Positions 8,308 through 16,423 of a stretch of 64,000 bases of DNA are shown in pieces. This stretch comes from an uncultured Sinobacteraceae bacterium. GTDB taxonomy: Bacteria; Pseudomonadota; Gammaproteobacteria; Steroidobacterales; Steroidobacteraceae. Location of the stretch: contig CALEKY010000062.1 in assembly GCA_937902995.1 (NCBI GenBank), positions 62,001-126,000 of the forward strand, read 5' to 3'. The notes below the pieces were generated by a model, which was given only the letters and a program-made list of their open reading frames with translations, had not been told where the DNA came from and searched no databases. The translations under genes were made by a program, and so were the position numbers. Within the stretch, counting starts at the first letter, position 1, and every line of letters starts with the position of its first letter.

Positions 8308-9804
8308 ATGGCGCTGTCGCCCTACCAGCAGCTCGAACAAGAATTCCGTCGTCTCCATGCATTTCGCGGCGCGGCCAGCCTGTTGCGCTGGGACGCAGCC
8401 GTCATGATGCCCAGAGGGAGCGCCGAGCTGCGCGGCGAACAACTGGCTGCGCTCGAGACCGAGTGTCACGCGCTACTGACGTCGCCGCGTCTTTCCAGGT
8501 TGCTGGATCGCGCCGATGCCAATTCGCAGGGCCTGGACGAATGGCAACTCGCCAACCTGCGCGAGATGCGGCGCGAGCGCGACCATGCAATTGCAACGCC
8601 GCAAAGTCTCGTGTCGCGGCTGGCCAAAGCGACTGCCAGGGCTGAAATCAAATGGATCGAGGCGCGTGAGAAGAGCGACTTCAGCCTGTTCGCTCCGCAC
8701 TTGGAGGAAGTGGTAGCGCTGTTGCGCGACAAGGCGGCATTGCTGGGAAAGGCCCTTAACCTGGACCCCTACGACGCCCTGGTCGACGAGTTCAGTCCGG
8801 GGCTGCGCAGCGACGAGATCGACAAGATTTTCACGACGCTCGGTCGGCGTCTGCCGAGTCTCATCCACGAGGTCATCGAGCTGCAGGCGCAACGGACGCC
8901 GCAAGAGATTTCAGGTCGCTTTGCACCCTCCAAGCAACGCCAGCTTGCCCTCGAGATCATGAAGGCGCTGGGATTCCCGTTCGACCGCGGACGGCTGGAC
9001 GAGAGCGAGCATCCTTTCACGGGCGGGATTCCAGGCGACATTCGCATCACGACGCGGTTCAATCCTACGGCCCCCCTCACCGGACTCATGGGCATCCTGC
9101 ACGAGTGCGGGCATGCGATGTACGACTTGGGGCTCCCCGAAAAATGGCGCGGCCAACCCGTCGGTGGAGACCGCGGCATGGCAATGCAGGAGAGCCAATC
9201 GCTGCTGCTCGAGATGGTGATCGGACGTAATCGGCCGTTCCTGCGCTTCTTGAAGCCGCTGCTGGACAAGGCTTTCGGTGTCAGCGGCCCCGAGTGGGAC
9301 GTCGAGAATCTGTATCGATTGTTGATCCGTGTCCGGCGCAGCTTGATTCGAGTGGATGCGGACGAGGTGACTTACCCCGTGCACATCGTGCTGCGTTATG
9401 AGCTCGAGAAAGAGATCTTGCGCGGCGAGTTGAAGGTGAAGGATCTACCCGAGGCTTGGAACTCGCGCATTCAGGACCGACTCGGCGTGCGGCCAGCCAA
9501 TGATGCGGAAGGCTGTCTGCAAGACGTGCACTGGGCCGTGGGCTCTTTCGGTTATTTCCCGTCGTACGCGATCGGCGCAGTGATCGCAGGTCAGCTCTAC
9601 GAGAGCTTGCGCACAGCGCGCCCGAATCTCGACGAGGAAATCGCCGCCGGCGAGTTCAGCGGTCTGTTTGGCTGGTTACGCGAGAACGTCCACGGCCTCG
9701 GCGCGAGCTTGAGCACGCCGGACTTGATTCGCAAAGCGACCGGCAAACCGCTCTCCGCGTCGGCGTGGTTGAGGTATGTGGAGGGGAAGTATCTCGAAGA
9801 GTAG
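8308..9804 (+). CDS. M32 family metallocarboxypeptidase (Taq carboxypeptidase type)
   Basis: A protein of 498 residues from ATG 8308 (MALSPYQQLE), close to the family's usual 500. The zinc motif H-E-x-x-H reads HECGH at residues 265-269. Other family blocks are seen: LLRWDAAVMMP near the N-terminus, the DIRITTRF block, and GSFGYFPSYAIGAVIAGQLY near the C-terminus. M32 enzymes remove C-terminal residues from peptides with broad specificity, in the cytoplasm. Starting at 8236 would add 24 residues with no family match. A heptamer repeat begins directly after the TAG stop. Confidence 0.94.
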   Translation: MALSPYQQLEQEFRRLHAFRGAASLLRWDAAVMMPRGSAELRGEQLAALETECHALLTSPRLSRLLDRADANSQGLDEWQLANLREMRRERDHAIATPQSLVSRLAKATARAEIKWIEAREKSDFSLFAPHLEEVVALLRDKAALLGKALNLDPYDALVDEFSPGLRSDEIDKIFTTLGRRLPSLIHEVIELQAQRTPQEISGRFAPSKQRQLALEIMKALGFPFDRGRLDESEHPFTGGIPGDIRITTRFNPTAPLTGLMGILHECGHAMYDLGLPEKWRGQPVGGDRGMAMQESQSLLLEMVIGRNRPFLRFLKPLLDKAFGVSGPEWDVENLYRLLIRVRRSLIRVDADEVTYPVHIVLRYELEKEILRGELKVKDLPEAWNSRIQDRLGVRPANDAEGCLQDVHWAVGSFGYFPSYAIGAVIAGQLYESLRTARPNLDEEIAAGEFSGLFGWLRENVHGLGASLSTPDLIRKATGKPLSASAWLRYVEGKYLEE

Positions 9805-9836
9805 GGCGTGTGGCTCGGGGCTTGGGGCGTGGGGCC
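9805..9836. repeat. GGCTTGG-type heptamer repeat (locus C)
   Basis: Four 7-base units start at the base after the carboxypeptidase stop codon. Words include GGCTTGG, GGCTCGG and GGCGTGG. It forms an inverted pair with the CCCCAAG array at 9963-10011, leaving 126 bases between them without a gene. Confidence 0.8.
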
Positions 9837-9962
9837 AGCAAGAAGGAAGGCTCATGATACGGCCGACCCTTCTTCACGGCAGAGCTCGTGGTAGCCTTTC
9901 TCGCTCTTTTCAACGGTAGCCACAGTCGTTTGCTGTCGCTTGGTATTCAGCCGTAGCCTTTT

Positions 9963-10011
9963 GCCCAAGCCCCAAGCCCCAAGCCCCAAGCCCCAAGCCC
10001 CAAGCCCCAAA
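9963..10011. repeat. CCCCAAG heptamer array directly before ttcA (locus D)
   Basis: Five perfect CCCCAAG units (9970-10004) with partial units at both edges make six C4 runs plus one C3 run. The opposite strand therefore carries regularly spaced GGGG tracts with three-base loops, a classic G-quadruplex layout. The array ends four bases before the ttcA ATG and occupies the place of a ribosome-binding site. Confidence 0.95.
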
Positions 10012-10015
10012 CGCA

Positions 10016-10852
10016 ATGTCCTCTCTCCCGCACACCGCTTCGAACAACTTCAAACGACTGCAGGCGCACTTGCGCGGGCTGGTCGGTAAAGCGATCGAAG
10101 ATTTCCGGATGATCGAAGACGGCGATCGCGTGATGGTGTGCCTGTCCGGCGGCAAGGACTCGTACACGATGCTCGACATTCTGCTGTCGCTGCAACGTTC
10201 GGCGCCGGTGCGTTTCGAGCTCATCGCCGTCAATCTCGATCAGAAGCAGCCCGGATTCCCTGCGCACGTCTTGCCGGAGTACCTCACCTCGCTCGGAGTG
10301 CCGTTTCACATCATCGAGCAGGACACTTACAGCGTCGTCAAACGCGTCATTCCGGAAGGCAAGACGATGTGCGGCTTGTGCTCGCGGCTGCGGCGCGGCG
10401 CGCTGTATCGCTTTGCGTCGGAAAACGGCATCACGAAAATCGCGCTCGGACACCATCGCGACGACATCGTCGAGACCTTGTTCTTGAACATGTTCTTCGG
10501 CGGCAAGCTCAAAGCGATGCCGCCGAAGCTCAAATCGGAGGATGGGCGTCACATCGTAATCCGTCCGCTCGCCTACGTGTCCGAGCGCGACATCGAACGT
10601 TACGCACGTGCGCGCGACTTTCCGCTGATTCCGTGCTCGTTGTGCGGTTCGCAGGAGAACATGCAGCGGGCCGAGATCAAGAAGATGTTGCGCGAATGGG
10701 AGCAGCGCTACCCAGGACGCACGGAATCCATTTTCTCGAGTCTGCGCAACGTCGTGCTTTCGCACTTGGCAGATCCGAGCGTGTTCGATTTCGGCGCTTT
10801 GCAGACCGACGCGCGTCCCGACAACAACAGCGGTTCGCGGTTCGATGAATAA
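10016..10852 (+). CDS. ttcA: tRNA 2-thiocytidine(32) synthetase TtcA
   Basis: A protein of 278 residues. The ATP-binding PP-loop is VCLSGGKDSYT. The Fe-S cysteine motif CGLCSRLRRG and a second cysteine pair in PCSLCGS are in the TtcA positions, and the GHHRDDIVET motif is intact. It thiolates C32 in certain tRNAs using an iron-sulfur cluster. ATG at 10016 gives an N-terminus of family length. No Shine-Dalgarno is visible because the CCCCAAG array runs to within four bases of the start. The 3' end overlaps the next gene by eight bases, suggesting coupled translation. Confidence 0.96.
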   Translation: MSSLPHTASNNFKRLQAHLRGLVGKAIEDFRMIEDGDRVMVCLSGGKDSYTMLDILLSLQRSAPVRFELIAVNLDQKQPGFPAHVLPEYLTSLGVPFHIIEQDTYSVVKRVIPEGKTMCGLCSRLRRGALYRFASENGITKIALGHHRDDIVETLFLNMFFGGKLKAMPPKLKSEDGRHIVIRPLAYVSERDIERYARARDFPLIPCSLCGSQENMQRAEIKKMLREWEQRYPGRTESIFSSLRNVVLSHLADPSVFDFGALQTDARPDNNSGSRFDE

Positions 10853-11354
10853 GACGACTGTCGTGTTCTCCCACGGCAAGGACGGCGTGCCTTGGGGGCC
10901 CAAGATCGTCGCAATGTCCGAGGTCGCGCAGCGGCACGGTCTACGTGTGGAATCGATCGACTATCGAGGCATCGACGATCCGCTTGCTCGCGTCACGAAA
11001 GCACTCGAGTTCTGTCGTGCGCTCGATCGGCCGCCGATCCTGATCGGCTCGAGCCTTGGGGGTCACGTTTCGGCTGCGGTGTCGGCTCGGATCTCCACTC
11101 GCGCCATGTTCCTGCTCGCGCCGGCCTTCTTCATGAAGGGCTACGAGCAGTACACGCCGACGCCTGCGCAGTGTCCCGTTGCCATCGTTCACGGTTGGAA
11201 CGATACCGTCGTGCCCGTCGACAACAGCATCAAGTTCGCGCGCATGTATCGCACCGAGCTCCACGTGCTCGATTCCGACCATCGGCTGACGAGTTGTATT
11301 CCGCAGATCTGCGAGCTGCTCGACGCGTTTCTTGCGCGCGTGCTACGTGCTTGA
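10845..11354 (+). CDS. Small alpha/beta-hydrolase (YqiA/UPF0227-like)
   Basis: A protein of 169 residues with an alpha/beta-hydrolase core reduced to about 170. The nucleophile elbow is IGSSLGGHV, the acid is likely in VHGWNDTVVP, and the histidine in LDSDHRL. Such small esterases (YqiA, RBBP9-like) have broad carboxylesterase activity and no firm physiological substrate. The start ATG lies inside the last codons of ttcA (eight-base overlap), so the two are co-translated. No signal peptide is present, so it is cytoplasmic. Why it is coupled to a tRNA-modifying enzyme is unknown. Confidence 0.8.
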   Translation: MNKTTVVFSHGKDGVPWGPKIVAMSEVAQRHGLRVESIDYRGIDDPLARVTKALEFCRALDRPPILIGSSLGGHVSAAVSARISTRAMFLLAPAFFMKGYEQYTPTPAQCPVAIVHGWNDTVVPVDNSIKFARMYRTELHVLDSDHRLTSCIPQICELLDAFLARVLRA

Positions 11355-11424
11355 GGTCTGCGATTGCGGCGGCGGGAGGCGACGTAGCATCATCCGCGCG
11401 CACTCACCTGTAGAGGAGCCCGAC

Positions 11425-11640
11425 ATGACCGCTCATCGACCGTTGTCAGCGCTGCTCGTTTGCCTGGCGGTTGCAGCGTGTGGGGATAGCGAGCAGACCT
11501 CGGATCCGCTGCCGGTAAGCGAGACGGTTTTCGGTCCTGCGGTCGGTACGATGGACAGGGCGCGCGCGGTCGAGGATACGACGCTGCAGCACAAGCACGA
11601 ACTGGATCGCGCGTTGGACGCGGCTGAAGGCAACCAGTAG
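11425..11640 (+). CDS. Small lipoprotein of unknown function
   Basis: A protein of 71 residues from ATG 11425, with GAGGAG at 11413-11418 as a good ribosome site. The signal peptide ends in the lipobox VAACG, so it should be lipid-anchored. The mature part is short and polar; residues 40-71 look helical (DRARAVEDTTLQHKHELDRAL) and could form a small coiled coil. I do not recognise the family. It sits between the hydrolase and plsB, 48 bases before plsB. A longer form starting at 11332 would overlap the hydrolase and put 31 residues before the signal peptide. Confidence 0.7.
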   Translation: MTAHRPLSALLVCLAVAACGDSEQTSDPLPVSETVFGPAVGTMDRARAVEDTTLQHKHELDRALDAAEGNQ

Positions 11641-11688
11641 TCAGCGGGCGAGTGTCGACATGCTCGCAGAACAGAACAACGAACACTG

Positions 11689-14145
11689 ATGGCTGATCTT
11701 TCCGCTTGGGACCGCGTGCTGCTCGCGCTGTTGCGCCGGCCGCTGGCGCTCTGGGCGCGCCCGCACGTGCTGCCCGAGGACGTGAGCGCGCGTCTCGGCA
11801 AACAACCGCGCCCGATCGTGTACGTGCTCGAGATGCACGGCGTTGCCGATCTCATCGTTCTGGAGAAGGTGGCCGAATCGCATCGCCTGCCGTCGCCTTC
11901 GCAGGCGCTGAAGCCTCCGCTGCCGGATACGTGCGTGTTCTTTCTCGAACGCTTTGCGGATTTCTGGGGCGACCGCATCGACCGGCGCATCTCGGGGCCG
12001 CTTCGTCAGCTCGTACGCGCCGCGAGCAACGACAAGACGCTCGAAGTGGATCTGGTGCCCGTCAGCGTCTTTTGGGGACGCGCGCCGCAGCACGAGCGCT
12101 CGTGGTTGAAGTTGTTGCTCTCGGAGACGTGGGACAGGGTCGGACGCTTCCGCCGTTTTCTGTCCGTCATCGTCAACGGCCGCAATCTTTTCGTGCAGTT
12201 CGGCGAGCCGATCTCGTTACGCCAGGTCGTCGACGAAGGAGCGGATGCGTCGCGCGCCGTTCGACGCGTCAATCGCCTGCTGCGCACTGCGCTCAACCGT
12301 CAGCGTGCGGCCGCGATCGGTCCGGATCTGTCGCATCAGCGGACCATTGCGATCCAAGTGCTGCGTACGGCGGCTGTGCGTCGCGCAATGCGCGATGAGA
12401 TGCGCGCGAAGAATCTTTCGCGCCGCGAGGTGCTGAAGGTTGCGCAGCAGTATGCCGCGGAGATTGCGTCGAACTATTCGCACATCGTCATTGCGGTGCT
12501 CGCGCGGGTGTTGCGATGGCTGTGGACGCGCATCTACGACGGCGTGGAGCTGCATCATTTCGAGCAGCTGCAAAAAATCAGCGAGGGCAACGAGGTGATC
12601 TTCGTGCCGTGCCATCGCAGCCATATCGATTACTTGCTGCTCTCGTACACGATCTATTTCCAAGGCTATGCGGTTCCGCACATCGCGGCCGGAATCAATC
12701 TGAACATCCCGATAGTGGGCGGCATCCTGCGCCGAGGCGGAGCGTTCTTCATCCGCCGCAGCTTCAAGGGCAATGCGCTCTACACCATGGTCTTCATGAA
12801 GTATCTCGGCCTGATGATGGCGCGTGGACATTCCATCGAGTACTTCATCGAGGGCGGCAGAAGCCGCACCGGACGGCTCCTGCAGCCGAAGACCGGCATG
12901 CTTTCGATGACGGTGCGGAGTTACTTGCGGGATCCTCGTCGCCCGCTCGTGTTTCTCCCGGTCTACTTCGGTTACGAGCGGCTCGTCGAAGGCAAGACCT
13001 ACATCGGCGAGCTCTCCGGCAAGCCGAAAGAGAAAGAATCGATCATGGGCATGATCCGCGCGCTGCCGGCGCTTCGGAAACGTTTCGGCAAGGTTCACGT
13101 GAGCTTCGGCGAGCCGATTTACCTCGACGAACTGCTCAAGCAGCACGTGCCGGAACGGCAGCCTGGTACGGTCGAGCGGGAAGAGCGGCCGGCCTGGCTC
13201 GGCGGAGCCGTCAACGATCTGGCCGTGCGCATCATGAAGAACATCAATAGCGCGGCCAGCGTGACGCCCATCAATTTGCTTGCGCTCGCGCTGTTGGCGA
13301 CGCCGAAACAAGCCATGATCGAAACCGATCTGGTGCGTCAGCTCGAGTTGTACGCATCGCTGCTGCGTCAGTACCCGTACTCGCCGCTCGTCAGAGTGAC
13401 CGAGATGGACGGCGCGTCGATGATCAAACACGGCGAGCGCATGGAGGTGCTCGAGCGCGTTGCCCATCCGCTCGGCGACATCATCCGCATGAACGAGGAG
13501 AACTCGGTGCTGATGACGTATTTCCGCAATAACGTGCTGCACTTGATCGCCGTGCCCTCGCTCATTGCGTGCTGCTTCCTGAACAACCGTACGATGACGA
13601 CGGAGGATATTCAGCGCCTGATGTGGCGTATCTACCCGTATGCGCGCGACGAGCTCTTCTTGCGTTGGGAGGAACATGAAGTTGCCGATGTCGTGATCGA
13701 GACCCTGGAAGATCTCGCCAATCACGGTTTGCTCGAGCGCATGGAAGAGGGCGATGCCTGGCAGCGTCCGCCGACCGGCTCGATGGAAGCAGTGCAGCTC
13801 TCGGTGCTTGCGCAGACGACGGTGCAGATGATCGAGCGTTATTACCTCGTCATCTCCGTGTTGCTGAAGTACGGCAGCGGTCGCCTGACGCAAGAAGCGC
13901 TCGAGTCGCAGTGCCGGCTCATGGCGCAGCGCATGTCGATCCTCCACGAGCTCAATGCGCCGGAATTCTTCGACAAGTCGCTGTTCTCGAACTTCATCGA
14001 CCTGCTGCGCGACCGCAAAGTACTTACCGTCAACGCCGAAGGCCGGCTCGTCTTCACGGAAACGCTCGAAGCCGTCGCGCAGGATGCGCAGCTCGTTCTA
14101 CACGAGCAGATTCGCAACAGCATCCTGCAGGTCACGCATCGCTGA
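11689..14145 (+). CDS. plsB: Glycerol-3-phosphate 1-O-acyltransferase
   Basis: A protein of 818 residues, matching E. coli PlsB (807). The acyltransferase blocks are present in order: CHRSHIDYLLLSY (block I, H-x4-D), GGAFFIRRSF (II), EYFIEGGRSRTGR (III) and FLPVYFGYERLVEG (IV). It is an inner-membrane enzyme that puts the first acyl chain on glycerol-3-phosphate, opening phospholipid synthesis. It stands alone, with a lipoprotein gene 48 bases upstream and a convergent CapA gene 14 bases downstream. The long frame on the opposite strand is a codon-bias shadow. Confidence 0.97.
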   Translation: MADLSAWDRVLLALLRRPLALWARPHVLPEDVSARLGKQPRPIVYVLEMHGVADLIVLEKVAESHRLPSPSQALKPPLPDTCVFFLERFADFWGDRIDRRISGPLRQLVRAASNDKTLEVDLVPVSVFWGRAPQHERSWLKLLLSETWDRVGRFRRFLSVIVNGRNLFVQFGEPISLRQVVDEGADASRAVRRVNRLLRTALNRQRAAAIGPDLSHQRTIAIQVLRTAAVRRAMRDEMRAKNLSRREVLKVAQQYAAEIASNYSHIVIAVLARVLRWLWTRIYDGVELHHFEQLQKISEGNEVIFVPCHRSHIDYLLLSYTIYFQGYAVPHIAAGINLNIPIVGGILRRGGAFFIRRSFKGNALYTMVFMKYLGLMMARGHSIEYFIEGGRSRTGRLLQPKTGMLSMTVRSYLRDPRRPLVFLPVYFGYERLVEGKTYIGELSGKPKEKESIMGMIRALPALRKRFGKVHVSFGEPIYLDELLKQHVPERQPGTVEREERPAWLGGAVNDLAVRIMKNINSAASVTPINLLALALLATPKQAMIETDLVRQLELYASLLRQYPYSPLVRVTEMDGASMIKHGERMEVLERVAHPLGDIIRMNEENSVLMTYFRNNVLHLIAVPSLIACCFLNNRTMTTEDIQRLMWRIYPYARDELFLRWEEHEVADVVIETLEDLANHGLLERMEEGDAWQRPPTGSMEAVQLSVLAQTTVQMIERYYLVISVLLKYGSGRLTQEALESQCRLMAQRMSILHELNAPEFFDKSLFSNFIDLLRDRKVLTVNAEGRLVFTETLEAVAQDAQLVLHEQIRNSILQVTHR

Positions 14146-14159
14146 TCGGCGCGGCCGGT

Positions 14160-15284
14160 TCAAACCGGTTCGATCCAGCCTCGCTCGCCGCGAATGGCGA
14201 TGCGCGTGTCCGTTGCTGCGCTGATGGCGGCCAAACGTTCGAGAATTCGTTGCGCATCTGCGCCGCGGGCGATTCTCGGCCGGCCGCGCGTCTCGTTTTG
14301 TCGCGCGGGATCGTCGCCGCGTTCGTTCAGTACGATCGGCACGATTTCGACCCGCGTCAGGCCATCCGCGAATTCGCAGTGCACGATGGCGCTTTCCCAG
14401 ACTTCAGGCGGGTAGTGACCGATCTTCGTGCGCGAATGAAAGATGAGGCTGCCGAGTCCGTGGAAGATCGGCCGGCGACGATGAAATTCGATCGCACGAA
14501 GCAGGGGCGCGCCGTGACTGACGAACACCGTGGCGCCTGCATCGATGCAGGCACGCGCCCACTCGCGCGACCACGGCTGCACGATGCTCATGTCCTCGCC
14601 CCATTCGTGATTGTGGAGGTATGCGATCACGATGCGCGCGCTGCGGGCCGCGGTGCGAATGGCCTCGAGATTGCGCTCGGCATCTTCGCTGTTCAGCTCG
14701 AGGTTCGGGCCGAGGCGCAGCTCGTTGACGCCGGGTCGCGTCGCGGTGGCGGCGGCGCCTTCGCGAATCTTGCCCGTCGCCATCGCGACCAGCGCGACAT
14801 CGCGCAGCGTCCCATGCCGTGAGGCTGCGGCGACGTTCTCGCCCGTGCCGGCGGAGGCGAACCCTTCCGCTGCGACGGCATCGCGCGTGGCCAAAATGCC
14901 GGGGGTGCCGAGATCCCAGGCATGATTGTTGGCGAGCGCGAGCAGCCCGAATCCCATCTGCCGCACGCAGCGCAATTCATTGACGCCGGCTACGTGCAGG
15001 AACTCGTTGTCGCGTGTCGGTGTGCCCGAGCGCGGCGTGCGGATGGGCGTCTCCAAGTCGCTGAACACGACGTCGCCGCGGCGCAATTCGCGCACGACCT
15101 CAACGAAGCCGTCGTAATTCGCCGCGCAGATGTCGTGCGCAATCAACAACTGTCCGCAAAAGGTGAGCCGACGCGTCGTGCTGCCGACGGCGAGCGCACA
15201 ACCGGTCGAGCTCGCAAGCGCGCCGGCGCCTGCCAGACCGCCCAAGGTGAGCAATTGCCGGCGGGAAAGCGAGATCGAGCGCAT
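14160..15284 (-). CDS. CapA-family metallophosphatase-like protein, Tat-type signal
   Basis: A protein of 374 residues from ATG 15284; a TTG at 15299 is a less likely start. The N-terminus has a twin-arginine-like motif SRRQLL followed by LGGLAGAGALASS and Thr-Gly-Cys, so export by Tat and possibly lipid anchoring are likely. The CapA/PGA fold is seen in order: FCGQLLIAHD near the start, FSDLETPI, ALANNHAWDLG (Asn-His metal ligands), YLHNHEWGE and VSHGAPLLRAIE. Family members include the poly-gamma-glutamate protein CapA and other surface-polymer factors, but no capsule genes are nearby. The substrate is unknown. It is divergent from the ABC importer operon. Confidence 0.85.
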   Translation of the reverse strand: MRSISLSRRQLLTLGGLAGAGALASSTGCALAVGSTTRRLTFCGQLLIAHDICAANYDGFVEVVRELRRGDVVFSDLETPIRTPRSGTPTRDNEFLHVAGVNELRCVRQMGFGLLALANNHAWDLGTPGILATRDAVAAEGFASAGTGENVAAASRHGTLRDVALVAMATGKIREGAAATATRPGVNELRLGPNLELNSEDAERNLEAIRTAARSARIVIAYLHNHEWGEDMSIVQPWSREWARACIDAGATVFVSHGAPLLRAIEFHRRRPIFHGLGSLIFHSRTKIGHYPPEVWESAIVHCEFADGLTRVEIVPIVLNERGDDPARQNETRGRPRIARGADAQRILERLAAISAATDTRIAIRGERGWIEPV

Positions 15285-15448
15285 GGGAGTGAGAGCCAAG
15301 TGTCGCTGGCGCCGATGCTAGCGGGAATTCCCGCGGGGCGCCCCCTCATGCACAGACGTATCAGCCTATGCTTGGTGCAGATAGTGTTGTTCGCCGAGCA
15401 GCCAGCTCTTACGCTTCCAGCCCCGCTCGTTCTGCTTCATTCGTCAAT

Positions 15449-16423
15449 GTGACCGCGTTCATTGTTCGTCGCATTCTGCAGATGCTCGCAGTGCTTGCGG
15501 CGATGTCGGTCATCGTGTTCCTCGGTGTCTTCGTCATCGGCGATCCGGTCGAGCTGCTGGTGAATCCCGAGGCGACGCAAGCCGAGCGCGAAGCTGCCAT
15601 CGCCGCCCTGGGGCTCGATCAGCCGGTCTGGCGCCAGTATCTGTCCTTCCTTGGCGACGCGTTGCGCGGCGATCTCGGCCGCTCGTTCGTTTTCAACGAG
15701 CCGGCGCTGCAACTTGTCGCGAGCCGCATCCCAGCGACGCTCGAGCTCGCGCTGACGGCCATGGCGATCGCTTTGCTGTTTGGTATTCCGCTCGGGGTGA
15801 TCGCCGGCACCCGCCCGCACTCCCTTATCGGCCGCACGATTCACGGCGGGGCCGTGCTCGGCTTTGCGCTGCCGAATTTCTGGCAGGGGTTGTTGCTGAT
15901 CATGGTGTTCGCGGTGCTGCTCGGATGGCTGCCGTCGGGCGGACGCGGCGAGACGGGGACCTGGTTCGGCATCGAAACCAGCTTTGCGACGCTCGACGGT
16001 CTGCGTCACCTGGTCCTGCCGGCGCTGAATCTCGCGCTGTTCAAGCTATCGCTGATCGTGCGTCTGACGGCGAGCTCGATGCAAGAAGCGCTCGCGAGCG
16101 ATTACATCGAATTCGCGCGCGCGAAGGGTCTGCGGCCGCGGCGGATTCTCGGCGTCCATGCGCTCAAGAACGTCATGGTCCCGGTGGTGACGGTGGCGGG
16201 CCTCGAATTCGGGTCGCTGATCGCGTTCGCGATCGTTACCGAAACGGTGTTCTCCTGGCCGGGCATGGGCAAGTTGATCATCGACAGCATTACGGTGCTC
16301 GACCGGCCAGTGATCGTGGCTTATCTGCTGCTGGTCGTGCTGATGTTCATGGTCATCAATTTGATCGTGGACATTCTGTACAGCGCGATCGATCCGCGCG
16401 TGCAACTTGCGGGCTCGCGATGA
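15449..16423 (+). CDS. Peptide-type ABC transporter permease (DppB/OppB family)
   Basis: A protein of 324 residues from GTG 15449 (VTAFIVRRILQML), the typical DppB N-terminus; upstream codons to 15368 give no family match. It has about six membrane segments, the family LGLDQPVW.QY block, and the cytoplasmic EAA loop (DYIEFARAKGLRPRRILGVH) that docks the ATPases. It forms the inner-membrane channel with the next gene's permease half. It is the first gene of an operon whose next four genes are each joined by a 4-base ATGA overlap. Confidence 0.93.
   Translation: MTAFIVRRILQMLAVLAAMSVIVFLGVFVIGDPVELLVNPEATQAEREAAIAALGLDQPVWRQYLSFLGDALRGDLGRSFVFNEPALQLVASRIPATLELALTAMAIALLFGIPLGVIAGTRPHSLIGRTIHGGAVLGFALPNFWQGLLLIMVFAVLLGWLPSGGRGETGTWFGIETSFATLDGLRHLVLPALNLALFKLSLIVRLTASSMQEALASDYIEFARAKGLRPRRILGVHALKNVMVPVVTVAGLEFGSLIAFAIVTETVFSWPGMGKLIIDSITVLDRPVIVAYLLLVVLMFMVINLIVDILYSAIDPRVQLAGSR

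Noticed and set aside
9963..10011. A possible CRISPR-like or satellite array
   Set aside because: The repeat unit is seven bases with no spacers, and no cas genes occur; it is a simple tandem repeat.
12217..13947. A 576-codon frame on the strand opposite plsB
   Set aside because: It mirrors plsB codon bias in a GC-rich gene, is His/Arg-rich with no family pattern, and plsB itself is certain.
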